Below, one piece after another: positions 17,681-25,332 of a stretch of DNA of 26,152 nt (position 1 is the stretch's first letter; every line of letters begins with the position of its first letter). The stretch spans positions 1-26,152 of the forward strand of contig SPMW01000022.1 of NCBI GenBank assembly GCA_009827235.1. The letters run 5' to 3'. The notes under the pieces are model-generated. The model was not told the origin of the DNA, made no database searches, and saw nothing but the letters and a program-made list of their open reading frames with translations. Position numbers and translations under genes: made by a program. Source of the stretch: Candidatus Campylobacter infans (GTDB lineage Bacteria; Campylobacterota; Campylobacteria; Campylobacterales; Campylobacteraceae).

Positions 17681-19003
17681 TTAAAGAATATATTTTGCTA
17701 AATCTTGATTTTGGGCTATGCTTTCAAGCTTGCTTTCTACTAATTGGGCGGTGATTTGGACGCTTTTAAAGCTGTATTCATCGCTAGCAAAACTAATATC
17801 TTCAAGCACTCTTTCTAAAATTGTATGCAAACGCCTAGCGCCGATATCTTCGATTTTTTCGTTTGCGTTATGCGTGATTTGGGCGATTTTACGCAAGGCA
17901 TCTTCGCTAAAATCTAGCTCTATGTTTTCGGTTTTTAATAAGGCTTTGTATTGTGCGATTAGCGAATTTTTAGGCTTGGTTAAAATTTCATAAAGGGTGT
18001 TTTCATCTAGGCTATCAAGATTTACGCGCAGTGGGAAACGGCCTTGAAGCTCGGGGATTAAATCACTTGGCTTGCTAATATGAAAAGCCCCGGCTGCAAT
18101 AAATAAAATATGATCGGTTTTAAGCGCGCCAAGGCTAGTGCTAACCGTGCAGCCCTCAACAATAGGCAGTAAATCGCGCTGAACGCCTTCTTTGCTAGGG
18201 TCTTGTCTGCTTGAATTTGAGTTTGAAACAGCGATTTTATCAATTTCATCGATAAAAATTATGCCCTCATCTTGTGCGCGTTTTAAAGCCTGGCTTTTTA
18301 GGCTCTCCATGTCTAAAATTTTATCGCTGGCTTCGTTTTTAAGCGCATCTTTGGCGTCTTTTACTTTAAGCTCTTTTTTTACTTTTTTGCTGCCTATGCC
18401 TATTACTTTAATAAAACTTTCTTGCATTTGGCTCATTTCAGGCGGTAGGTTGTTATTAGCCTCAAAGGTGGATTGATCTATTTCAAGCGTTACGCTAAGC
18501 TCGTCAAGCTCGCCATTTTGGAGTCTTTGGCGCATTTTGGCATAACTTTGCTCATAATCGTTTATTTTTTCATCGCTTGCGCCTTTTGGTAATGGTGGCA
18601 AGAGCTTTTCAAGGATTTTTTTCTCTATGTAGTCGTTGATTTTATCGGCGTTTTTTTCGCGTTCTTCTTGTTTTAGCAAGTTTAGGCTAGCTGTGGCTAA
18701 ATCGCGCACCATACTTTCTACATCGCGCCCGACAAAGCCCACTTCTGTATATTTGCTAGCTTCTACTTTAACAAAAGGCAAGCCAAACATCTTAGAAAGA
18801 CGGCGCGCTATTTCTGTTTTGCCCACGCCTGTTGAGCCTATCATTAAGATGTTTTTTGGGATTATGTCATCTTGCATATCGCGGCTTAGTTGCATTCTGC
18901 GCCATCTATTGCGTAAGGCTACGGCTATTACGCGTTTTGCTTCGTTTTGGCCTATTACATAATCATCTAAAAATTTTACTATTTGTTTAGGTTGTTTATT
19001 CAT
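17681..19003 (-). CDS. hslU: ATP-dependent protease ATPase subunit HslU
   Basis: 440-residue AAA+ unfoldase of the HslUV (ClpYQ) protease. Walker A GSTGVGKT is at 56-63, Walker B is [10 protein letters not shown], and the AAA sensor/arginine-finger segment includes [15 protein letters not shown]. An inserted I domain spans about residues 110-240. The C-terminus ends YIL, like the E. coli tail that inserts into HslV and activates it. The start overlaps the hslV stop by 4 nt. Gene order rplI-hslV-hslU is the same as in C. jejuni. Confidence 0.97.
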   Translation of the reverse strand: MNKQPKQIVKFLDDYVIGQNEAKRVIAVALRNRWRRMQLSRDMQDDIIPKNILMIGSTGVGKTEIARRLSKMFGLPFVKVEASKYTEVGFVGRDVESMVRDLATASLNLLKQEEREKNADKINDYIEKKILEKLLPPLPKGASDEKINDYEQSYAKMRQRLQNGELDELSVTLEIDQSTFEANNNLPPEMSQMQESFIKVIGIGSKKVKKELKVKDAKDALKNEASDKILDMESLKSQALKRAQDEGIIFIDEIDKIAVSNSNSSRQDPSKEGVQRDLLPIVEGCTVSTSLGALKTDHILFIAAGAFHISKPSDLIPELQGRFPLRVNLDSLDENTLYEILTKPKNSLIAQYKALLKTENIELDFSEDALRKIAQITHNANEKIEDIGARRLHTILERVLEDISFASDEYSFKSVQITAQLVESKLESIAQNQDLAKYIL

Positions 19004-19551
19004 TTTTCATCCCATAAAGCAAAGGTTTTAATATTATTATTTGTGTAAATACAAATATCGCCAGCGATATTTAGGGCTTGTTTTACTAGTTCTTCTTCGT
19101 TGATATTTAGCTTATCATAATGAGCGTGTAATGCTCTTGCAGCACTTAGGGCGTAGTTGCCGCCACTACCTATGGCTGCTATTACGCCATCTTGTGGTTC
19201 TACTACATCGCCGGTGCCAGTTAGTATAAAAATATGCTCTCTATTAAGCACTAACATCATAGCTTCAAGCTTGCGCAAATATTTATCTTTGCGCCACTCT
19301 TTGCTAAAATCCACGGCCGCACGCATCAAATCGCCCTTGCTACTTTCTAAAATTCTCTCAAACATATCAAATAAATTAAACGCATCAGCCGTGCTGCCAG
19401 CAAATCCAGCTAGTATCTTGCCGTCATTAAGCTTGCGAATTTTAGTGGCATTGCCTTTTAAAATCGTTGCGCCAAAACTTACTTGCCCATCACCGCCAAT
19501 AACTGAGCCATGTTTGCCTTTATAAGCTAAGATTGTGGTTGCGTGAAACAT
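19000..19551 (-). CDS. hslV: ATP-dependent protease peptidase subunit HslV
   Basis: 183-residue threonine protease that forms the double hexamer core of HslUV. It starts [12 protein letters not shown], so maturation must remove four residues to expose Thr5 as the catalytic N-terminal nucleophile; E. coli removes only Met. The segments [23 protein letters not shown] and [17 protein letters not shown] are family hallmarks. Its start overlaps the rplI stop by one base, and its end overlaps hslU. Confidence 0.97.
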   Translation of the reverse strand: MFHATTILAYKGKHGSVIGGDGQVSFGATILKGNATKIRKLNDGKILAGFAGSTADAFNLFDMFERILESSKGDLMRAAVDFSKEWRKDKYLRKLEAMMLVLNREHIFILTGTGDVVEPQDGVIAAIGSGGNYALSAARALHAHYDKLNINEEELVKQALNIAGDICIYTNNNIKTFALWDEK

Positions 19552-19994
19552 TATTCGCCTTTAATTTCTAGCTTGAATTTTGCATTTATGCCGTGTTTTA
19601 ATTTTGCGGTTATTTCATAAATTCCTGGCGTTTTTATATGCTCGAACTCAAGGCATTTTTTATCAAGTTCTAAGCCTTTTTGAGTTTTTAGGGCGTTTGA
19701 AATTTCATCTTTTGTGATTGAGCCAAAAAGCGCGCCATTTGCGCCTATTTTAACTATTAAATTTATTTGGATTTTTTCTAGTTCGCTTGCGAATTTTTGT
19801 GTTTGGCTTAATTCATAAGCTTGTAATTCTGCCATTTTAACTTTATTGGCTTCAAATTGTTTAAGCACCGCATTTGTCGCTATTTGAGCAAAACCTTTGG
19901 CTATTAAAAAGTTATTGCCATACCCATCTTTTACATCTTTTACTTCCCCAGCCTTACCTAAGCCTTTTACATCTTTGATTAGTAAAACCTTCAT
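19551..19994 (-). CDS. rplI: 50S ribosomal protein L9
   Basis: 147-residue L9 that binds 23S rRNA near the L1 stalk. The N-terminal domain signature ([30 protein letters not shown]) is clear, followed by the long connecting helix and the C-terminal domain ([12 protein letters not shown]). A perfect AAGGAGG Shine-Dalgarno sits just before the ATG, the strongest in the window, as fits a ribosomal protein. It leads the rplI-hslV-hslU operon. Confidence 0.97.
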   Translation of the reverse strand: MKVLLIKDVKGLGKAGEVKDVKDGYGNNFLIAKGFAQIATNAVLKQFEANKVKMAELQAYELSQTQKFASELEKIQINLIVKIGANGALFGSITKDEISNALKTQKGLELDKKCLEFEHIKTPGIYEITAKLKHGINAKFKLEIKGE

Positions 19995-20019
19995 AATGCC
20001 TCCTTAAAATAAAGCCAAA

Positions 20020-20025
20020 ATTGTA
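20020..20025 (-). promoter_or_regulatory. -10 box for rplI-hslV-hslU
   Basis: TACAAT on the minus strand in GGCTACAATTTT, 26 nt before the rplI ATG; the AAGGAGG site lies between. Confidence 0.5.
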
Positions 20026-20055
20026 GCCATTTAGTCTTAATATTAACAAAAAAAA

Positions 20056-20094
20056 TATAAAATGCGCGCTTAAATTTTAATCTAACAAGGGGAG
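20056..20094 (+). promoter_or_regulatory. ribBA promoter -10 and ribosome site
   Basis: TATAAA at 20056-20061 after an A-rich tract, then AAGGGGAG at 20087-20094 just before the ATG. The leader is only about 30 nt, so there is no room for an FMN riboswitch, and none is seen. Confidence 0.5.
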
Positions 20095-20097
20095 AAA

Positions 20098-21111
20098 ATG
20101 CCTTTTAGGAATGTTTTACAAGCCATTGATGATATAAAAAACGGCAAAATGGTAGTAATGATAGATGATGAAAATAGAGAAAATGAAGGCGATATAGTGT
20201 GCGCGGCGGCTTTTTGTGATAGCCAAAAGGTAAATTTTATGATAACTCACGCAAAAGGCGTGCTTTGCGCTCCACTTACTTCGCGTTTGGCTAAAAAATT
20301 TGAGCTTGAACCAATGGTTAGGGCAAATACCAGCCAGCACGAAACCGCCTTTACAATTAGCATTGACGCAAAAAACGCAAAAACTGGTGTAAGCGCTGAT
20401 GAAAGAAATATGACAATTAAAATGCTAGTAAATCCAGCTACAAAAGCTAGCGATTTTGTGCGACCTGGACATATTTTTCCTTTAATTGCAAAAAGTGGCG
20501 GAGTTTTAGAGCGCACAGGGCATACAGAAGGTAGCGTGGATTTATGCCATTTAGCAGGGCTTGCGCCTGTGGCTGTGATTTGTGAGATAGTTAAAGATGA
20601 TGGCTCAATGGCAAGAAAGCCTGATTTAGAAATATTTTGTAAAGAACACGGCTTAAATATGATAAGCGTTCGCGAAATCATCGAATACCGTCTTCACCAT
20701 GAAAGCCTAATAAGCCTAAATAAGCCCAAAAAATCATCACTTGCTGGCTTTAAAGCCCTTAGTTATGAAATAAGCGATCATACAAATGCCAAGCATTATG
20801 CCTTTGTTTTTGGCCAGCTTAGCCAAAATAAAAGCGTGAATGTAAAATTTCACCGCATTGGCGATGATTTGAGCTTATTAAAGAGTGTAAAATTTAAAGA
20901 ACTTATGGAGGATTTAAAAATTTTAAATGACGAGGGTGGCGTGGCTGTGTTTTTGTCGCCACAAGCTGATGAAAGCACTAAAAGTTATGGCATAGGCGCG
21001 CAAATTTTATTAGCGTTTAAGCTAAAAAATATCACCTTATTAAGCAAAAATAAAAATAGAGAATTTGCCGCACTTTCAGGCTTTGGCTTGAATATAACGG
21101 CGTTTAAATAA
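20098..21111 (+). CDS. ribB: RibBA: DHBP synthase with degenerate GTP cyclohydrolase II-like domain
   Basis: 337 residues. The N-terminal domain (about 1-200) is 3,4-dihydroxy-2-butanone-4-phosphate synthase, which makes the four-carbon unit of riboflavin: DDENRENEGD at 23-32 binds metal, and RTGHTEGSVDLCHLAGL is the second active-site motif. The C-terminal domain (about 210-337) follows the RibA fold pattern but lacks the three zinc-binding cysteines and the usual GTP-site motif, so GTP cyclohydrolase activity is not expected. Such a degenerate tail is common in Helicobacter and Campylobacter, where a separate RibA exists. Followed by mqnA. Confidence 0.93.
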   Translation: MPFRNVLQAIDDIKNGKMVVMIDDENRENEGDIVCAAAFCDSQKVNFMITHAKGVLCAPLTSRLAKKFELEPMVRANTSQHETAFTISIDAKNAKTGVSADERNMTIKMLVNPATKASDFVRPGHIFPLIAKSGGVLERTGHTEGSVDLCHLAGLAPVAVICEIVKDDGSMARKPDLEIFCKEHGLNMISVREIIEYRLHHESLISLNKPKKSSLAGFKALSYEISDHTNAKHYAFVFGQLSQNKSVNVKFHRIGDDLSLLKSVKFKELMEDLKILNDEGGVAVFLSPQADESTKSYGIGAQILLAFKLKNITLLSKNKNREFAALSGFGLNITAFK

Positions 21112-21158
21112 GGCGCTTTAAGTTTTGGATAATTTTGCCTTGCTAGATTAAAATTTGT

Positions 21159-21164
21159 TATAAT
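21159..21164 (+). promoter_or_regulatory. -10 box for mqnA, probably leaderless
   Basis: Perfect TATAAT ends six bases before the mqnA ATG at 21170. With normal spacing, transcription would start at or beside the A of the ATG. No Shine-Dalgarno is visible. Confidence 0.5.
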
Positions 21165-21169
21165 TGCGA

Positions 21170-21838
21170 ATGCTTTTTGGAAAAATAGATTATTTAAACT
21201 TACTACCTTTTCACATTTTCTTAAAATCTATGAGCGCGCAAAGTGCCTTTAAAATGGCTAGCGCGCGCAAAACTGGCACACCCAGTAAGCTTTGTGCTGA
21301 TTTAAAGGCAAGGCGGGTCGATGCTGCTGTCATTTCAAGCATACAAGCGCGAAAATACCGCACTTTAAATATGGGAATTTGCGCTAAAAACGAAGTTTTA
21401 TCTGTGCTAGTTCGCAAAAATAGCCCTCACAAGCTTGACCCTGCTAGCCATAGCTCAAATATGCTTGCGCGCATTTTAGGGCTTGATGGCGAGGTTATTA
21501 TAGGCGATAAAGCCTTGCAGGCTTATTTAAAAGAGGGTAAGGATAATTTTTATGATATGGCCGAGCTTTGGCATAAAAAAACTAATTTGCCCTTTGTTTT
21601 TGGGCATTTTGCTTATGTTAAAAATAAAAGTGCTTATGAAAAGATTATTAAACAATTCTTAAAAACAAAAATAAAAATACCAAGATACATTTTAAACTCT
21701 TATGCAAAAAGCAGAAATATCCCTGCTGATGATATTTTATGGTATTTACAATACTTACATTATAATATAGGGCTAAAAGAAAAAAAATCCTTAAATCTCT
21801 TTATTTCTCGCGCTAGGGCTTTAAAATTTAAGCCATAA
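21170..21838 (+). CDS. mqnA: Chorismate dehydratase MqnA (futalosine pathway)
   Basis: 222 residues from ATG 21170. MqnA dehydrates chorismate to 3-enolpyruvylbenzoate, the first step of the futalosine menaquinone route used by Campylobacter and Helicobacter. The start GKIDYLNLLPFHIF, the serine/threonine-rich GTPSKLCADLKARRVDAAVISS segment and LPFVFGHFAYVKN are typical of the periplasmic-binding-protein-like MqnA fold. Length is slightly short for the family (about 225-280). An in-frame TTG at 21164 would add two residues but overlaps the likely -10, so ATG 21170 is preferred. Confidence 0.9.
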   Translation: MLFGKIDYLNLLPFHIFLKSMSAQSAFKMASARKTGTPSKLCADLKARRVDAAVISSIQARKYRTLNMGICAKNEVLSVLVRKNSPHKLDPASHSSNMLARILGLDGEVIIGDKALQAYLKEGKDNFYDMAELWHKKTNLPFVFGHFAYVKNKSAYEKIIKQFLKTKIKIPRYILNSYAKSRNIPADDILWYLQYLHYNIGLKEKKSLNLFISRARALKFKP

Positions 21839-21944
21839 AATTAGAAAATTTTAAAATTTTAGAAAAAAATCAAGATTTTAGACCAAATTTTAAAGCCACT
21901 AATACAAATTTTTAGCTTTTTTTCTCTTTTTAATTAAAGCATAA

Positions 21945-22031
21945 GGTTTTTATATTTTTATTTTTACGCCAGCTCAAGAGTATGGCAGGGCGATTTACGC
22001 GTTAAATGATATGCTCAAAGCTATTTTTTAA
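21945..22031 (+). pseudogene. Possible 3' fragment of an unknown gene
   Basis: In the 299-bp gap between mqnA and gdhA, one patch has higher GC and coding-like composition. Its frame reads TPAQEYGRAIYALNDMLKAIF up to TAA at 22029-22031, with no start codon upstream and a stop at 21942. It looks like the tail of a lost gene. The family is not recognised. The rest of the gap is AT-rich with no visible gene. Confidence 0.3.
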
Positions 22032-22100
22032 AATTTTAAAGAGTTAAAAATACTTTTGCCTAAATTTTATATATTAAGCTAAACTTAAACAAAAATTCTT

Positions 22101-22131
22101 TACAATCACTTCGCAATTTTACCTTAAAGGA
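22101..22131 (+). promoter_or_regulatory. gdhA promoter -10 and ribosome site
   Basis: TACAAT at 22101-22106 and AAAGGA at 22126-22131, seven bases... before the ATG at 22138 the spacing is six. Leader about 25 nt. Confidence 0.5.
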
Positions 22132-22137
22132 TACAAA

Positions 22138-23499
22138 ATGGACGGACAATCTTATGTAAGTTCTACACTTGAACGCATCAAACAAATTAGCCCTGGGCAA
22201 ACCGTATTTTTACAAGCTGCAACAGAGATCTTAAACTCATTACAGCCATTGCTAGATAAAGAGAGCAAATACCACAAACATCGCATTTTAGACCGCATTG
22301 TTATGCCTGAGCGCACGACAATGTTTCGCGTAACTTATATAAATGATAAGGGCGAGGCGTGTCCGCATTTTGGCTATCGCGTGCAATTTAGCTCAGCCAT
22401 TGGCCCGTATAAAGGCGGTTTGCGCTTTCATCCTAGTGTGAATTTAGATGTTATAAAATTTCTTGGTTTTGAGCAAATTTTTAAAAATTCCCTAACTGGT
22501 CTTAGTATGGGCGGAGCAAAAGGTGGCGCAAATTTTGACCCAAAAGGCAAGAGCGATAGTGAAATTATGCGCTTTTGTCAAGCATTTATGTTAGAACTTC
22601 AAACCGTAATTGGCGATGTAATAGATGTGCCAGCTGGCGATATAGGCGTAGGCGGACGCGAAATTGGCTATTTATTTGGACAATACAAAAAAATAACCCG
22701 CCGTTTTGATGGCGCATTAACTGGCAAAGGACTAAATTGGGGCGGTTCGCTAGTTCGCACAGAAGCCACAGGATATGGATTAATTTATTTTGCTATGGAA
22801 ATGCTAGCTAAAAATAATGCCAGCTTAGAGGGCAAAACTTGCGTGATCTCAGGCGCTGGCAATGTGGCAATTTATGCTTGCGAAAAACTCTACCAAATAG
22901 GCGCAAAACCTGTAACAGTGAGTGATTCTACGGGTTATATTTATGATAAAGATGGCATTGATGTAGAGCTTTTAAAAAGGTTAAAAGAGGTTGAGCGCGT
23001 TGGCTTACAAAACTACACCAAAGAGCGCGTAAATGCGAAATTTACGCCAGTTAGCGCATATCCAGCTGGTAGAAATGGCGTTTGGGATGTGCCTTGTGAT
23101 GCGGCTTTTCCTTGCGCTACGCAAAATGAACTAAACCTTGAAGATATTAAGGTGCTTTATAATAATGGTTGTCGCTTGCTCGCAGAGGGTGCGAATATGC
23201 CTAGCACGCTTGATGCGATGAAATTTATGAGCGAAAAAAGCGATTTTCTTTATGGGCCAGCAAAAGCTGCAAATGCTGGCGGCGTGGCCACTAGCGGCTT
23301 AGAGATGAGCCAAAATGCTGGTATGCTTAAATGGAGCTTTGAAAAGGTTGATCAAGAGCTTCAAAACATTATGAAACATATTTTTGACATTAGCTATGAA
23401 ACATCTGTGGAGTTTGGCAAGCCGGGCGATTTGGTGCTTGGTGGCAATATCGCAGGATTTAGAAAAGTAGCCGATGCGATGATTGATCAAGGTTATTAA
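22138..23499 (+). CDS. gdhA: NADP-type glutamate dehydrogenase
   Basis: 453-residue glutamate dehydrogenase of the bacterial hexameric, NADP-linked class (about 447 residues in E. coli). It aminates 2-oxoglutarate to glutamate and so assimilates ammonia. GPYKGGLRFHPSV binds glutamate, GGAKGGANFDPKGKSD holds the catalytic Lys128, and the Rossmann motif is ISGAGNVAIYA. Own promoter and a strong terminator make it a single-gene unit. The NADP preference is inferred from the family and not tested by residues. Confidence 0.96.
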   Translation: MDGQSYVSSTLERIKQISPGQTVFLQAATEILNSLQPLLDKESKYHKHRILDRIVMPERTTMFRVTYINDKGEACPHFGYRVQFSSAIGPYKGGLRFHPSVNLDVIKFLGFEQIFKNSLTGLSMGGAKGGANFDPKGKSDSEIMRFCQAFMLELQTVIGDVIDVPAGDIGVGGREIGYLFGQYKKITRRFDGALTGKGLNWGGSLVRTEATGYGLIYFAMEMLAKNNASLEGKTCVISGAGNVAIYACEKLYQIGAKPVTVSDSTGYIYDKDGIDVELLKRLKEVERVGLQNYTKERVNAKFTPVSAYPAGRNGVWDVPCDAAFPCATQNELNLEDIKVLYNNGCRLLAEGANMPSTLDAMKFMSEKSDFLYGPAKAANAGGVATSGLEMSQNAGMLKWSFEKVDQELQNIMKHIFDISYETSVEFGKPGDLVLGGNIAGFRKVADAMIDQGY

Positions 23500-23506
23500 A
23501 ATTTAC

Positions 23507-23535
23507 GCCCTTAAATTTTAATTTTAAGGGCTTTT
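23507..23535 (+). terminator. gdhA terminator
   Basis: Nine-base perfect arms GCCCTTAAA and TTTAAGGGC with a 7-base loop, followed by TTTT, eight bases after the gdhA stop codon. Confidence 0.8.
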
Positions 23536-23576
23536 GCTTAAAATTTGGCACGATGGTTGTGAAATTTTAAGCAAAA
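23532..23576. repeat. Second long hairpin after gdhA
   Basis: 15-base perfect arms (23532-23546 and 23562-23576, core TTTTGCTTAAAATTT) around a 15-base loop that can itself close with CAC/GTG. The left arm begins in the T tract of the gdhA terminator, so the two structures compete or stack. Confidence 0.65.
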
Positions 23577-23623
23577 AAGCTTAGATTTAATATCAAATTT
23601 TAATTCACCTAAAATATAGAAAA

Positions 23624-23810
23624 TTTTAAAATTTATTTTTGAAATTTTTACTTTTTTAAAATTTGCTTTTAATTTTTTTACTTTTTGAGCTTAAAATTTA
23701 TTGTTGCGGATTTAGCCCTGCGTGGGGCTAAAATGGCTAAATTTAGCAATGGATTTAAAATTTCTTTTAAAATTTGCTTAATTTTTAAAGTAATTTTTAA
23801 ATTTTTTTTA
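23624..23810. repeat. Direct repeat copy 1 (~190 bp) with hairpin
   Basis: First of two nearly identical units, about 200 bp apart. AT-rich flanks with TTTTAAAATTTGCTT surround a hairpin at 23711-23732 (TTTAGCCCT, loop GCGT, GGGGCTAAA; one T-G pair) and a 12-base palindrome GCTAAATTTAGC at 23736-23747. No reading frame spans it. It is part of the 537-bp gene-free stretch 23500-24036. Confidence 0.85.
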
Positions 23811-23824
23811 AAAAAAAATTAATT

Positions 23825-24010
23825 TTTTAAAATTTATTTTGAAATTTTTACTTTTTTAAAATTTGCTTTTAATTTTTTTTACTTTTTGAGCTTAAAATTT
23901 ATTGTTGCAGATTTAGCCCCGCGTGGGGCTAAAATGGCTAAATTTAGCAATGGATTTAAAATTTCTTTTAAAATTTGCTTAATTTTTCAAGCAATATTTA
24001 AATTTTTTAA
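23825..24010. repeat. Direct repeat copy 2 (~190 bp) with hairpin
   Basis: Second unit. The hairpin at 23912-23933 has a fully paired 9-base stem (TTTAGCCCC/GGGGCTAAA) with the same GCGT loop, and the palindrome lies at 23937-23948. Differences from copy 1 are few: one or two single-base length changes in A/T runs, GCGG to GCAG, CCCT to CCCC, and drift at the right edge. Confidence 0.85.
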
Positions 24011-24036
24011 AAAATTTTTAGTTTTTTAAAATTTGC

Positions 24037-24144
24037 CTAATTATTTGCTTTTTTTTCATTATAAAGCACATAAATTATCAAGCCTAAGCCTAAGATGATG
24101 ATTATAGCGATAAATAAAAGCTCTGCATTATCAAGTAGGGTCAT
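24037..24144 (-). CDS. 35-residue single-pass membrane peptide
   Basis: A short frame too small for usual ORF cut-offs. It starts with ATG at 24144, nine bases after the stop of the GT4 gene, and has AAAGG six bases upstream. The peptide has an acidic N-terminus (MTLLDNAELL), one hydrophobic helix of about 20 residues (IAIIIILGLGLIIYVLY) and a charged tail (NEKKANN), as in real small bacterial membrane proteins. I do not recognise a family. It could be a partner of a membrane complex or of the GT4 enzyme; the coupling with the GT4 gene is the only functional hint. Confidence 0.55.
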   Translation of the reverse strand: MTLLDNAELLFIAIIIILGLGLIIYVLYNEKKANN

Positions 24145-24153
24145 TTTTTGCCT

Positions 24154-25278
24154 TTAATTTTTGCTTAGTTTTAAGTAGATATTTTTTAGTTTGGCGCACA
24201 TTTGCTCTAAACTAAAATTTTGGCGCACGAAATTTTGGGGATTTTGGCTTAGGTTTTTAATACTATCTGGCTTGCTTAAAAGCCCATCAAGCGCGCTAAT
24301 TAAAGCATTTAAGCTATTTTCATACAAAATAAAATTGCTCCCATCATATAAATCTTTTATACTGCCAACATCTGTGCTAAGGCAGGCTTTTTGCATAAAA
24401 AGAGCTTGGGCTAGGGCTTGCGGGACGCCTTCATTTTTGGAGCTAAGCACGAAAATATCAAGCGCGCATAAGAATTTAGCAGGCTCATTGATGTGGCCTA
24501 TAAGTTTTGTGTAAGCATTCATTTGATTTTCATTTATAAAACGCTCTAAATCATCTTTTTTTGGGCCATCACCTGCTAGTATAAAATAAATATTTTTATG
24601 AATTTTATGAATTTCAAGTATGGCATTTAAGAGCATTTGCTGATTTTTTACCGAGCGCAAAACCCCAAGAGAGCCTATAATTACGGCATTTTTGGGTAAA
24701 TTAAACGCGCTTTTGCATTCGTTTTTATCGTAAAGATTTGGCGCAAATACGCTCTCATCGATGCCTGTTGGGATTGAAGCTATTTTGTTTGGGTTTATGC
24801 GGTTGTTTGCTATCATCGCATCTTTTACGCCTTTGCCAGTTGTTAGCACGAAATCGGCTAATTCGTTTATGAAATTTAATCTGCTTGGATTTATGGGCGC
24901 TGAGAGATGGCGAGTGCGGATTGAGCGCACATTAGCAAGCTTTGAGGCTAAAATTCCACACCAGCTATCAATTCCGCTATGCGTGTTTAAAATATCTATT
25001 TTGCGCTCTTTTAAAAGTTTGGCTAATGAAAAAATGCTTTTTAGATCAAATTTTGATTTAAAGGGCAAATAATGCACGACAAATCCTGCATTTAGCGCGT
25101 AATTAGCGATCTTTGCTCCACTTTTACAAGCTAGCTCGCATTCGATTAAGCAAGCATTATCATCTTGTGCGATTTTAAAATTTTGAGCCATAAAGCCTTT
25201 CATTTCAGCCAGTATTCGCATTTCTTGTCCGCCCCATCCATCGCTCCATTCTGTGTGTAAGATACGGATTTTTCGCAT
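24154..25278 (-). CDS. GT4 family glycosyltransferase
   Basis: 374-residue GT-B transferase. The start HTEWSDGWGGQEMRILAE is the N-terminal loop of a common LPS-type GT4 group; NTHSGIDSWCG and RTRHLSAPIN lie in the acceptor domain; the donor domain shows IGSLGVLRSVKNQQMLL and SKNEGVPQALAQALF, in which the second Glu of E-x7-E is Gln, a variant known in active enzymes. It probably acts in LOS or another surface glycan. It stands apart from the waa block and is divergent from the polysaccharide deacetylase gene (54 bp between starts), so the two may share control. Confidence 0.88.
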   Translation of the reverse strand: MRKIRILHTEWSDGWGGQEMRILAEMKGFMAQNFKIAQDDNACLIECELACKSGAKIANYALNAGFVVHYLPFKSKFDLKSIFSLAKLLKERKIDILNTHSGIDSWCGILASKLANVRSIRTRHLSAPINPSRLNFINELADFVLTTGKGVKDAMIANNRINPNKIASIPTGIDESVFAPNLYDKNECKSAFNLPKNAVIIGSLGVLRSVKNQQMLLNAILEIHKIHKNIYFILAGDGPKKDDLERFINENQMNAYTKLIGHINEPAKFLCALDIFVLSSKNEGVPQALAQALFMQKACLSTDVGSIKDLYDGSNFILYENSLNALISALDGLLSKPDSIKNLSQNPQNFVRQNFSLEQMCAKLKNIYLKLSKN

Positions 25279-25332
25279 TTTTTCTCAGCCTTTAAGATTT
25301 TTGGCTATTATAACACGAAAAAAGGCCAAACT

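Noticed and set aside
20026..20097. FMN riboswitch before ribBA
   Set aside because: The leader is about 30 nt and lacks the conserved RFN elements.
20247..20681. 144-codon minus-strand frame within ribBA
   Set aside because: Antisense of well-conserved DHBP synthase motifs, with no ribosome site or domain.
23624..24010. Insertion sequence or MITE
   Set aside because: No terminal inverted repeats, target-site duplications or transposase are visible, so I list the units only as direct repeats.
23500..24036. CRISPR-like array
   Set aside because: There are only two long repeats with an internal hairpin, and no short regular repeat-spacer pattern or cas genes.
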